In this document: positions 1-7,366 of the stretch, one piece after another | Layout: the number at the start of each line of letters is the position of its first letter | Position numbering within the stretch: the stretch's first letter is position 1 | Assembly: GCA_903854805.1 (NCBI GenBank) | Contig: CAINXK010000274.1 | Coordinates: 1 to 8,891, forward strand | Direction: 5' to 3' | Length of the DNA stretch: 8,891 bases | Origin: an uncultured Anaerolineae bacterium | Lineage (GTDB): Bacteria; Chloroflexota; Anaerolineae; Anaerolineales; Villigracilaceae | The notes under the pieces: generated by a model | The model's database searches: none | Told to the model about the DNA's origin: nothing | The model's input: the letters and a program-made list of their open reading frames with translations, nothing else | Position numbers and translations under genes: made by a program

Positions 1-702
1 CACCGGCGCGGTCACCGTCGCGGCAGGCACCAGCAGCGGCCTGTACAGCTTCCAGTATAAAATCTGCAAGACGGGCAGCACCAGCATTTGCAGCACGGCC
101 ACCGTCAGCGTGCAGGTCTATCAAGTGGGTGCCGTGGATGACAACGTTGTGACCTTTGACGGCACAGCCGGTGGTACGGCAATTGCCGATGTTCTGGCCA
201 ATGACACAATCAATGGCGTTACAGCCACGCCCAGCACCGTCGACCTAACCCTGGTAGACAGCCTGCCAACTGGCTTTAGCTTCAGTCTCACCACCGGCGC
301 GGTCACCGTCGCGGCAGGCACCAGCAGCGGCCTGTACAGCTTCCAGTATAAAATCTGCATGCCGGGCAGCGCCAGCATTTGCAGCACGGCCACCGTCAGC
401 GTGCAGGTACATCAAGTGGGTGCCGTGGATGACAACGTTGCGACCTTTGACGGAACAGCCGGTGGTGTCGCCGTTGCTAACGTGCTGGCCAATGACACGC
501 TCAATGGCGTTACAGCCACGCCCAGCACCGTCGTTCTAAGCCTGCTTGGCAGCTTGCCAACCGGCTTTAGCTTCAGCCTCAGCACCGGCGCGGTCACCGT
601 CGCAGCAGGCACCAGCAGCGGCCCGTACAGCTTCCAGTATAAAATCTGCAAAACGGGCAGCGCCAGCATTTGCAGCACGGCCACCGTCAGGGTGCAGGTT
701 GC
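1..702 (+). repeat. In-frame 291-bp tandem repeats within the surface protein
   Basis: The period is exactly 291 bp (97 codons): the motif CACCGGCGCGGTCACCGTCG begins at 1, 292 and 583. The two full units are 121-411 and 412-702; bases 1-120 are the end of an earlier unit. By hand count the full units differ at about 30 of 291 bases. Most changes fall between the GTAGG and LPTGF codons, while the second half of the unit (about 292-403 against 583-694) is nearly identical. The repeat probably continues upstream of the window. Confidence 0.95.
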
Positions 703-2206
703 CGTGGCCAGGATAGGCCTGGCCAAAGCGCTGATCGGCTCGCCGGTCAAAATCTCCGCGGGCGTCTTCGAAATTACGTATGAATTCAGGCTGCGAAACT
801 ATGGGACAGTCGCGCTGAGTTCGGTACAGGTAATTGATGATCTCGCGACCATTTTCGCCAGCCCAACCACGTATACCGTCGTCCAACCCCTGATTAGCTC
901 AGATTTCACGGTTAACACTTCTTTTAACGGTGCTTCAGATAAGAACTTGCTGAGTGCAACCGGCAACACACTGGGGGTTTCGAACTCCTACAAGACCATC
1001 ACCATGGTCCTTCAGGTCACCCCCACATCGGTGGGACCGTTCAGTAACACTGCCAGCGCCAGCGCGCTTGATCCCAGCTCAAATATCGTGACGGATGTTT
1101 CGCAGGATGGCAGCGATCCTGATCAGACCAGCACAGGTCTACCTGCTAACAACGCTGATGGGGATCCCACCAACAACGCAGGCTCGACCGCTGTTACTTT
1201 TGCAGCCAGCCTGTTTGACCCGCCCTTTGGCATCAAAACCTTTGACGATCGCGGGCTGCCAGTGTTACGCTGGACGATGATTTGGATCAACGAAACCAAC
1301 ATCCCGGCTCTGAGCGCCCTGGTCAGTGATCCAATTTCGGAAGGCACAGAATTTGCCGGCGACCTGGTTTGCACTCCGGCCAGCGGGCTGACGACCGTAG
1401 CCACCTGCGCCTTTGAACCTGCTTCGGTAACCTATCCGCGCGGTCGAGTGCTCTGGACGGGTACGATGGGGCCAGATTTGGGGCATTTGACAGCCGAAAC
1501 GGCTGCCAATGAACTGAATATCAGCTTTAATGTGCGCGTGCTGTCTGGCACATCCGAAGTGAATAACACCGCCAGCATTAGCACCGATATCGATGGCATC
1601 CATGGAATTGACCAGGTTTCCGGATCCAGCCTGGCCACATCCCAGTCGAAATGGATTAAAACCGAATTTAAAAGTGCAAAAAAGTTACCAGTTACCGGTT
1701 TCGCACCCGGTATCGTCAGCCTGCCCCCTGCCATGCCGCATGCTGCTGCTTATCAGTCATATTCAGATCTTGTCTTAGAGATCCCAGAGCTTAATATTCG
1801 CTCCAATATCGTCGGTGTTCCAATGACCAATGGCAATTGGGATACCACCTGGTTGGGCAACAACGCCGGTTACCTGGCAGGCACAGCCTTCCCAAGTTGG
1901 AAGGGCAACAGCGCCATCACCGGACATGTTTATGCTTATAACGGAAAACCAGGCTTGTTTGTCAATCTTAGCCAGCTCAAATGGGGCAGCCAGGTGCGGA
2001 TCCATGCCTATGGAGAAATTTATACATATGAGGTCCGTCTGGTCAAAACAATCTGGCCGGATGAGGTCTGGGTCTTAGGGCATAAGCCTGAAGCCTGGTT
2101 GACACTGCTGACCTGCAAGGATTACGATCCTCTCAGCCAGAATTACAAGTTGAGAACCGTTGTACAGGCGCTGCTTGTGGGTGTCCAGGCCGAACAAGAA
2201 CGCTAA
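2..2206 (+). CDS. Repeat-rich surface protein with DUF11-like domains and C-terminal sortase domain (5' end outside window)
   Basis: The frame is open from base 2 to the TAA at 2204-2206, giving 734 residues with no start inside the window. An internal GTG at 110 lies inside a repeat and is not the real start. In order: about 234 residues of 97-residue Ig/cadherin-like repeats (GAVDDN...VLANDT...LPTGFSFSL, with two Cys near each repeat end); a DUF11-like domain at about 234-400 ending in an Asp/Asn-rich stretch; a second DUF11-like domain at about 404-545; LPVTG at residue 562 (bases 1685-1699); and a sortase domain at about 580-727. The sortase signature is TGHVY (His642), LLTC (Cys705) and Arg718 in YKLRT. 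There is no transmembrane helix or basic tail after LPVTG or at the C-terminus, so any membrane anchor must be N-terminal and out of view. Domain calls come from pattern recognition. The likely role is an extracellular adhesin or stalk that can catalyse transpeptidation; the substrate is unknown. Confidence 0.85.
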   Translation, partial: TGAVTVAAGTSSGLYSFQYKICKTGSTSICSTATVSVQVYQVGAVDDNVVTFDGTAGGTAIADVLANDTINGVTATPSTVDLTLVDSLPTGFSFSLTTGAVTVAAGTSSGLYSFQYKICMPGSASICSTATVSVQVHQVGAVDDNVATFDGTAGGVAVANVLANDTLNGVTATPSTVVLSLLGSLPTGFSFSLSTGAVTVAAGTSSGPYSFQYKICKTGSASICSTATVRVQVAVARIGLAKALIGSPVKISAGVFEITYEFRLRNYGTVALSSVQVIDDLATIFASPTTYTVVQPLISSDFTVNTSFNGASDKNLLSATGNTLGVSNSYKTITMVLQVTPTSVGPFSNTASASALDPSSNIVTDVSQDGSDPDQTSTGLPANNADGDPTNNAGSTAVTFAASLFDPPFGIKTFDDRGLPVLRWTMIWINETNIPALSALVSDPISEGTEFAGDLVCTPASGLTTVATCAFEPASVTYPRGRVLWTGTMGPDLGHLTAETAANELNISFNVRVLSGTSEVNNTASISTDIDGIHGIDQVSGSSLATSQSKWIKTEFKSAKKLPVTGFAPGIVSLPPAMPHAAAYQSYSDLVLEIPELNIRSNIVGVPMTNGNWDTTWLGNNAGYLAGTAFPSWKGNSAITGHVYAYNGKPGLFVNLSQLKWGSQVRIHAYGEIYTYEVRLVKTIWPDEVWVLGHKPEAWLTLLTCKDYDPLSQNYKLRTVVQALLVGVQAEQER

Positions 2207-2226
2207 TTCAGACCAGAATCAGCTTG

Positions 2227-2285
2227 CGCCCCGCGGGTGGTTCGGCTACCGAACCGATTTTTCAAGTCACCCGCGGGGCGTTTTT
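2227..2285 (+). terminator. Nested-hairpin rho-independent terminator of the surface protein gene
   Basis: A perfect 13-bp GC-rich stem pairs 2227-2239 with 2268-2280. A second 7-bp hairpin pairs 2239-2245 with 2249-2255 inside its loop; base 2239 is shared, so the two stems abut. A run of five T follows at 2281-2285. The structure begins 21 bases after the stop codon. Read on the - strand it has no T run after it, so it looks dedicated to the + gene, although the stem may also hinder transcription arriving from the convergent tail operon. Confidence 0.85.
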
Positions 2286-2308
2286 AGTTTGACCTACCAC
2301 CTGCAATA

Positions 2309-3799
2309 TCACAAATATGCACACACAGCGCGGACCTGGGTCAGGGTTACATCACCTCTGAATTCAATCGTTGCTATGCTCAGCTGCGTACTCGCATTCA
2401 GATAATAGCTGGCTTTGGTCATCCTGGAAATCACAATCTCCGCACTTTGAATAAACAAAGTCAGCACCAGGTTGCCGCTTGCACCAACCAGCGTATTCCC
2501 CACCGTAAACAAACTACTTTCACCCGTGGCCGAGGTTGATAATGTCGTCCGCTGTGAGACAGAAGTCCCCAGGCTGACTGAGGCGCGCTGCATACCGCTA
2601 AACCGCACACGCCATAAACCGATCGGCACAGCCAGAGAAATACCGCCCAGGTTGTACCAGGTATTGGCTGCCGGCACCGTTTGTATCCGCGCCAGGCTGT
2701 CGGTTGTTGTCACAGTCCATTTATCAGGGTCCAGCGGAAAACCCACGGGCGCCTTCGCCGCCGAGTAAAAGGGGCTGCTCAGTGCCGTGCCGCCAAGCCC
2801 GTAATCCGTCCCGTGATAGACCGTGATCTGGGTCTCCGTGCCGGTCCAACTGCCAACATTTGTAATGATCCCCATCTTTGCCACATTGATAGCGCTGCTG
2901 CCCTGGGCTGCGCCTGCTAGGTACTGAGCCCTGATCGTTTCGGCATCCAGAGCATAGCCGTTCATCAAAAAAAGATCGTCAATCTGCCCATTAAAAAAGG
3001 CCAGATCCGTCCCGGAATAGTTATTGCACCCAATTCTGACGTAATTTGTGGCAGCATAGCTCACCGACAAACAATACCCGGCTGCTTCCAGGCTGCCATC
3101 CAGATACAACTGCATGAAATTATTCCGGTAGCTTGCTACCACGTAATGCCAATTGCCATCCGTTACGGTTGTGCTGCCTGTAATCTCTGAATAATCAACC
3201 GCAAGCAGCATGCCTGTATTTTTATTGATGGCCATTTTCAGCACATTCCCGCTGCTGATCACCAGGTTGAGCCCTGCGTTAAAAGTATTCGCAGAATATG
3301 ACTGAAACAATGCTTTCAGTACACCCGCTGCGCTGGTCTTGAACCAGCAGCCAAGCGTAAAATCTCCGCTCGGTTTCAAATTGGCATGATCCGCCAGCAC
3401 AATCTTGCTGCTGCTGCCGTTGAAGGTCGCCGCGTTAGAAAACCTTCCTGGGGTATAGGTCATGCCGGTATCGGCGCCATTGAAAGAGCCAACCTGGCTG
3501 TTTGAGCTGGCATCCATCGACCAGTAGGCCGTCAGAGCCTGGGGCTGGCTGTACTTAACGCGCATACCTTTGGACAACCTGGCGGTCATATTCGCGTTGA
3601 TCGAAATAATACCGGTCGGGCTATCCGCGGAAACATAAGACCAGCTGCCCGCATCCGCCACCCAGCTGCCATTCAATAAGTAATTTTCAATCGCCAGCAG
3701 CTCGGCCCGCACAGCATTCATATCATCCGCCGGAATGTACTCACCATCCACCCGCTCAGAACCAAAACTTTTCAGACTACCCGGAAAACTAGCCGCCAT
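2309..3799 (-). CDS. Phage tail fibre/receptor-binding protein with inserted LamG domain
   Basis: 496 residues. The N-terminus has the FPGSLKSF...IPADDMNAV...IENYLLNG pattern seen at the start of many phage tail fibres. A beta domain begins at about 50-88 (GSWSYVSA...SKGMRVKYSQPQ). It is interrupted by a LamG/concanavalin A-like domain at about 90-298 (AYWSMD, FNGSSSKI, GNWHYVV, LYLDG, GQIDDLFLMNGYAL) and resumes at about 305-362 (GIITNVGSW, TVYHGTDY, KAPVGFPLDPDKW). A C-terminal beta-rich domain fills about 375-496. I chose the ATG at 3799 because AAGGAGG at 3804-3810 ends 4 bases before it; the GTG one codon earlier leaves only 1 base. The gene lies 27 bp after the minor tail gene and is the last gene of the cassette. 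It probably binds a host surface glycan. The family call is firm, the ligand unknown. Confidence 0.82.
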   Translation of the reverse strand: MAASFPGSLKSFGSERVDGEYIPADDMNAVRAELLAIENYLLNGSWVADAGSWSYVSADSPTGIISINANMTARLSKGMRVKYSQPQALTAYWSMDASSNSQVGSFNGADTGMTYTPGRFSNAATFNGSSSKIVLADHANLKPSGDFTLGCWFKTSAAGVLKALFQSYSANTFNAGLNLVISSGNVLKMAINKNTGMLLAVDYSEITGSTTVTDGNWHYVVASYRNNFMQLYLDGSLEAAGYCLSVSYAATNYVRIGCNNYSGTDLAFFNGQIDDLFLMNGYALDAETIRAQYLAGAAQGSSAINVAKMGIITNVGSWTGTETQITVYHGTDYGLGGTALSSPFYSAAKAPVGFPLDPDKWTVTTTDSLARIQTVPAANTWYNLGGISLAVPIGLWRVRFSGMQRASVSLGTSVSQRTTLSTSATGESSLFTVGNTLVGASGNLVLTLFIQSAEIVISRMTKASYYLNASTQLSIATIEFRGDVTLTQVRAVCAYL

Positions 3800-3803
3800 C
3801 ACG

Positions 3804-3810
3804 CCTCCTT
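3804..3810 (-). promoter_or_regulatory. Ribosome binding site of the tail fibre gene
   Basis: On the - strand this is AAGGAGG, an exact anti-16S match, followed by CGTG and then ATG. It sits between the stop of the minor tail gene (3827) and the fibre start. It favours the ATG at 3799 over the GTG at 3802. Confidence 0.75.
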
Positions 3811-3826
3811 CTTCTTCTTCATCAGA

Positions 3827-6193
3827 TCAGCTGCCCACCGATTTTATCGCCACACCAAACCCGGCTGAGCTTGGGCTATTGGCGGGCAAGCTCCAGCTCA
3901 AAACCTGGCTGGCTGCGCCAGGCTTCGTACTGCCAGATCCTTTCCAGGAGCCATCACTGCTGCCGCTCCATTTTATGGTTTGACCTGTGCCAGCCGCAGC
4001 CCAGGCTGTCCCCGAGTTGTAGCAGATGCCGTCCAAAACCAGATCGCCAGGCGCCGCGGGCACAGTCACACTTAGCGTGCCAACCGCATAGGTCCCCGCC
4101 ACCAACGAGCCCAGCGGACTTGACTGGTGTACATTGCGAAAATCCATGCTGGCCGCTTCCATATAGTCAGCGCTGCTGGCCAATATCAAAACAACATTCG
4201 CCGTGCCAACCGCCGGCGCGATCAGATACCAAATTTCAGTTCTTGGGTAATCCCCAGGGTTCGCCTGGCTGGATCCCAACCTGGTCAACGCTGCGCCGCC
4301 ATACGTTACAGATCCAACCACAGCCGCAGCATAAGCACGCTTGCTGATAGAAACCAGCAGCAGCCGGTTACTCCCGGCCGCAACAGTATGGCTCCAGGTC
4401 AGGTTTGCCACCGCAGAACCAACCTGGCTGCTCACATTGCCATCCAGCACATGCACCACACCCGCCTTTTCATAGGTCAATTTCACCAGGGCATCCTGAC
4501 CATCCGGGCTGAGCCACTGCAGCTCCTGCCCAACGATCAACCAGCGCCCCGATAGCCCAAAATTCGCCAGGCTGCCTGCTTCGGCGCTCGGACCAAAATC
4601 GACATGGCTGCCCAGGTCATACGCCAGCAAGTTGGCATAGAGCAGATCAGCGCTCCACTGGTACACCACACTGGCCACGCTGGCGCGTTCCCGCACACTC
4701 AGCGCATCCAGGTAAGCCTGACCCACATTCGCCGCCATGCTGGCATCCTGGATCCAGCGCGAATTGACCACCATCACCCGTTCACCGTTCAGGCTCTGGC
4801 TATCCGCGTCTTCGATGACTTTTGTCAAAGGTTCCCCGGTTTCAACAATCCCAATCGCCTGCACTTGTAGATTAAAGAAATAGGCCGTTTCGGTGCTGCT
4901 CCAATTTCTCAGCCTGACAGTACAAAACTTCTGATTGTTGCCCGCCTGCACATAATTTAGACCGTACTCATTCCGCCCACTGACTTCATAGATCAGGCTA
5001 AATTCACCCTGGCCCGTGCCGGTGGACATACCCAGGTTGGTGCCAGTTCGATCTGCCCGAGACCAGACCGCATGCGGGCTTATCTCGCTCAAACTGTCCA
5101 GGTTCGTGCGGATATCGGAGCCTTGCAGTGGTTTCCCCAGCGTTTCAGGGTATTTTATGGCAATTTCGATAGAACTATTGGATGGTACCGCCACAGGCCC
5201 ATGATTCGACCAGATCGGCTGGTAATCGGCCAGCGTACAATTACTATTGAAGAGTGCAATACTGTGCGGTCTGACCTTGACCTCCACCCGATTTCGCAAG
5301 GTTTCAAAGGGGCTTTCACGCACCAGGCCGGCCGCCTGCTGTGCCCGCGCGGGCGCAGCCAACCCAAAACCCAGCCCGGCAGAGTCGAGCCGGTCCATCA
5401 CAAACAAGCGCCCATCCCGCACGAAACAGAGCCGCGCGGCAAACCCATCCGCCAGATCTTTGAGCGTCTCCCAGGCGCTGGCACCGTCCAGGTAGAAATA
5501 ATCTGGCTGCTCAGGGTCAGGTACTTCACTTCCAAAACTGAAACCCAGCGGCCAGCCCGCCCTATCCAGCACAATTCCAACACACTCCCGCAAGCTCAAA
5601 CCTGCAGGCCGGCCCTTCCAGTAATTGAACGGAAAAGGACCGGTAGCATCCCACACAAACCACCAATCCCAGGCCATGTTGCTGATTGATTGGCAGGGAG
5701 CATAAAGACTGGCCGCCAAGCCGATCTCAAGGCTGCTTGAAAGACCAGCCCCGCGCAGTGATGACACACCCGTTTTCGCATCGTAAGCAGCGCTGAGCAA
5801 GGTGCCCACGAAAACCGGCTGGGCAGCCGCCTTGCTGCTGCTAGAGACCACCAGCACCCGCAAAAGCAAACCCGGAGCCCCAATCTGGCTAAAAATCGGG
5901 CTGTTGGTATTAAAGCTGTCAAACCTGGCCTCAGCATCCTGGATTTCAATCAAAAAACTTTCATGCTCTGGATGCATCTGCCCCAGGCCATCCGCACGCA
6001 AGCGCTGCCCGCGGCCGCGTACGATCTTCAAGCTGCAAATCGCCTGTGGCTCAATCTCACCGGTGAACAGGCCATCCCGGTCCCAATCTACCTGCACCAT
6101 CCACATCAGCTTTCCGCTAACCAACCCATACGGGTGCTCAAGCTTCGACCCATACAGGTTCAACCCATACTTCCCAATTCCATACCGCGCCAT
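3827..6193 (-). CDS. Phage minor tail protein (hub/Tal-like) with C-terminal beta-sandwich domain
   Basis: 788 residues. The N-terminus carries spaced RYG, KYG and LYG motifs. It is followed by the pattern of siphophage minor tail proteins: VDWDRDGLFTGE at about 34-46, RGRGQRL at about 59-65, DAEARFDSFNTNSPI at about 86-100, LDRAGWP at about 210-216, and FYLDGASAWETLKDLADGF then FVRDGRLFVMDR at about 233-268. This is the tail-tip protein that joins tube to fibre and often acts in host contact. The last 207 residues or so (582-788) form a separate domain with TWSHTVAAGSNRLLLVSIS and VTYGGAALT motifs, which I know as an Ig-like/beta-sandwich module in secreted and fibre proteins. The start at 6193 is chosen because of a strong ribosome site; an in-frame ATG at 6247 lies inside a repeat. 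The gene follows the tail tube gene with 134 bp between them and no tape measure gene. Confidence 0.8.
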   Translation of the reverse strand: MARYGIGKYGLNLYGSKLEHPYGLVSGKLMWMVQVDWDRDGLFTGEIEPQAICSLKIVRGRGQRLRADGLGQMHPEHESFLIEIQDAEARFDSFNTNSPIFSQIGAPGLLLRVLVVSSSSKAAAQPVFVGTLLSAAYDAKTGVSSLRGAGLSSSLEIGLAASLYAPCQSISNMAWDWWFVWDATGPFPFNYWKGRPAGLSLRECVGIVLDRAGWPLGFSFGSEVPDPEQPDYFYLDGASAWETLKDLADGFAARLCFVRDGRLFVMDRLDSAGLGFGLAAPARAQQAAGLVRESPFETLRNRVEVKVRPHSIALFNSNCTLADYQPIWSNHGPVAVPSNSSIEIAIKYPETLGKPLQGSDIRTNLDSLSEISPHAVWSRADRTGTNLGMSTGTGQGEFSLIYEVSGRNEYGLNYVQAGNNQKFCTVRLRNWSSTETAYFFNLQVQAIGIVETGEPLTKVIEDADSQSLNGERVMVVNSRWIQDASMAANVGQAYLDALSVRERASVASVVYQWSADLLYANLLAYDLGSHVDFGPSAEAGSLANFGLSGRWLIVGQELQWLSPDGQDALVKLTYEKAGVVHVLDGNVSSQVGSAVANLTWSHTVAAGSNRLLLVSISKRAYAAAVVGSVTYGGAALTRLGSSQANPGDYPRTEIWYLIAPAVGTANVVLILASSADYMEAASMDFRNVHQSSPLGSLVAGTYAVGTLSVTVPAAPGDLVLDGICYNSGTAWAAAGTGQTIKWSGSSDGSWKGSGSTKPGAASQVLSWSLPANSPSSAGFGVAIKSVGS

Positions 6194-6197
6194 CAGC

Positions 6198-6205
6198 TCA
6201 CCTCC
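6198..6205 (-). promoter_or_regulatory. Ribosome binding site fixing the minor tail protein start
   Basis: On the - strand GGAGGTGA lies 4 bases before the ATG at 6193. It decides the start over the in-frame ATG at 6247, which is embedded in the heptad array and has no comparable site. Confidence 0.8.
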
Positions 6206-6226
6206 CCAGAAAAGACAATATAAGCC

Positions 6227-6338
6227 AGCTGATAGCCCGCAGCTCATAGCTCATAGCCCATAGCTCATAGTCCGTAGCTCATAGCCCGTAGCCCGTAGCT
6301 TTTGACCTTCCTATCAGCTATCACCTATCAGCTATCAC
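6227..6338. repeat. Heptanucleotide tandem array, 16 units in phase
   Basis: Read on the + strand in 7-base steps from 6227 the units are AGCTGAT, AGCCCGC, AGCTCAT, AGCTCAT, AGCCCAT, AGCTCAT, AGTCCGT, AGCTCAT, AGCCCGT, AGCCCGT, AGCTTTT, GACCTTC, CTATCAG, CTATCAC, CTATCAG, CTATCAC. There are two unit families (AGCYCRT and CTATCAS) in one unbroken 7-bp phase; decayed units may extend to about 6352. The array fills most of the gap between the tail tube and minor tail genes and overlaps the last bases of the tail tube gene (stop at 6328-6330). It resembles the short tandemly repeated repetitive sequences of cyanobacteria in unit length, not in sequence. Confidence 0.9.
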
Positions 6339-6810
6339 CTGCCTTTATCACCTGCCCGCTGATATCCAATGTCACCTGGCCCAACAAGCGGCCATTAATC
6401 GGCGCGGAGAAATCCAGGCCCACAAACGCCTGGAAAGAAAAGCCGGTCCCATCCGCAAACCTCAATTGAAAATACTCCTTTGTCTGCTCCAGGGCCGCCG
6501 CTGCCAACCCGCTGGTCGTGTTCAAAGTACCTTCAGCTTGCAAAAAATGCACCCGAAAAACCAGCCTGCCGCCATTCTTCAAAACACTGATCTTTTCAGC
6601 CCAGCCGCCCGAAAGCTGGGTAGTCGCATCCTTGCGCTCACCATCCAGGTGCAAGCCAGCAATATTGAGCACTTGCGCCACCGTCGCATAGGTAGCATGC
6701 GTCGCCCGATCAGCCATCTTCAAAAAAGAACTATGGCTCCAGCCCGGAATATCTACCTGCGCTGCTGCCAGCGCCGCCTTTATATCCGCCACCTCGTCAG
6801 AAGTCAACAT
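6328..6810 (-). CDS. Phage major tail tube protein
   Basis: 160 residues, a normal length for a siphophage tail tube subunit, which polymerises into the tube through which DNA passes. The pattern fits the family: an N-terminal part with variable loops, TTQLSGGWAEKISV at about 63-76, a helix-like stretch at about 101-111, then YFQLRFADGTGFSFQAFVG at about 113-131 and a final GRLLGQVTLDISGQV at about 140-154, matching the closing strands of tube proteins. The ATG at 6810 has AGG-type sequence (GAGGCAGGT) shortly upstream. The gene follows a hairpin that separates it from the connector gene. Its last codons and stop lie in the heptad array. The tube call is by sequence pattern only; a related baseplate or injection-system tube is possible. 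Confidence 0.68.
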   Translation of the reverse strand: MLTSDEVADIKAALAAAQVDIPGWSHSSFLKMADRATHATYATVAQVLNIAGLHLDGERKDATTQLSGGWAEKISVLKNGGRLVFRVHFLQAEGTLNTTSGLAAAALEQTKEYFQLRFADGTGFSFQAFVGLDFSAPINGRLLGQVTLDISGQVIKAGDS

Positions 6811-6861
6811 AATCTACCTGCCTCGATTGGTTGGTTAGCCAGACAGCCTGCTGTGCAAAAC

Positions 6862-6896
6862 ACCAGGCCCCTTTTGCGTTGCACAAGGGGCCTGGT
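6862..6896 (-). terminator. 12-bp hairpin between connector and tail tube genes
   Basis: ACCAGGCCCCTT (6862-6873) pairs perfectly with AAGGGGCCTGGT (6885-6896) around an 11-base loop. Read on the - strand the stem is followed after one base by TTTT, so it can be a rho-independent terminator or attenuator for the upstream genes. It lies 29 bp past the connector stop (6926). It may instead be an mRNA-stabilising hairpin that sets the relative level of the highly expressed tube gene. Confidence 0.6.
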
Positions 6897-6925
6897 TCCT
6901 CCCAGCTCCGCCAGGGGAAAACTGT

Positions 6926-7366
6926 TCAGAGTGTCTGGTAATCTTCCGGAGTATAGCGGTACGGATCATTGACCGGCACAGCCCGGCTAATGCTGATCAC
7001 ATAAGCCCCACCGGGGTCATATTCAGCCGCCAGGCCCAGGGCCCGGTTCAAGTTCTGCACAGCCTGGCGGTAAACCGTTTCACGCTCAAAGCTCGACCCG
7101 TCAGACGAAAACTTGTAAACAGTCGTCAGGTCATTGCAGGCTTTGCGCCAGGCCTCCACCCGCGCCAGGGCGCGCAACTTCAAGATCTCAGTACAATCCG
7201 CGATCAGCACAGACCCATAGCGCAGCACGCTTTCATTAACTGCCTCGGCATAGCTGCCCGCATCCGCAGCGCCGGCAGCATACGCCAGCAAAACCGCCAC
7301 CTTGCCCAATTCAGCCTGCATAAATTCCGCCAGGCTCTTTTCGGAGTACACACTTGGAACCGTCAT
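6926..7366 (-). CDS. Probable phage head-tail connector/adaptor protein
   Basis: 146 residues, largely helical by appearance. The N-terminal half (AEFMQAELGKVAVLLAYAAG, about 13-32) is followed by AVNESVLRYGSVLIADC at about 42-58 and a long helix with LRALARVEAWRKACNDLTTVY at about 65-84. Then comes FSSDGSSFERETVYRQAVQNL at about 86-106, which resembles the 'FSADG.SFSR' stretch of gp6-type connector proteins of siphophages. The C-terminus is Pro/Tyr-rich. The ATG at 7366 overlaps the preceding gene's stop by the sequence ATGA and has GGAG 8-12 bases upstream, so I prefer it to a frame extension reaching 7426 that would overlap the DUF551-like gene. A connector normally sits between portal and tail, yet neither portal nor capsid is in view. 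The family assignment is moderate. Confidence 0.5.
   Translation of the reverse strand: MTVPSVYSEKSLAEFMQAELGKVAVLLAYAAGAADAGSYAEAVNESVLRYGSVLIADCTEILKLRALARVEAWRKACNDLTTVYKFSSDGSSFERETVYRQAVQNLNRALGLAAEYDPGGAYVISISRAVPVNDPYRYTPEDYQTL

Noticed and set aside
121..886. Open frames of 90-116 residues on the - strand opposite the surface repeats
   Set aside because: They are antisense shadows that follow the 291-bp repeat and are explained by the coding bias of the + strand gene.
2309..3799. Diversity-generating retroelement target in the fibre gene
   Set aside because: No reverse transcriptase or template repeat is visible, and there is no second copy of a fibre segment in the window.
6194..6247. 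Longer minor tail protein starting at the ATG at 6247
   Set aside because: This ATG is part of the heptad array, has no ribosome site, and the next in-frame ATG at 6193 has GGAGGTGA at good distance.
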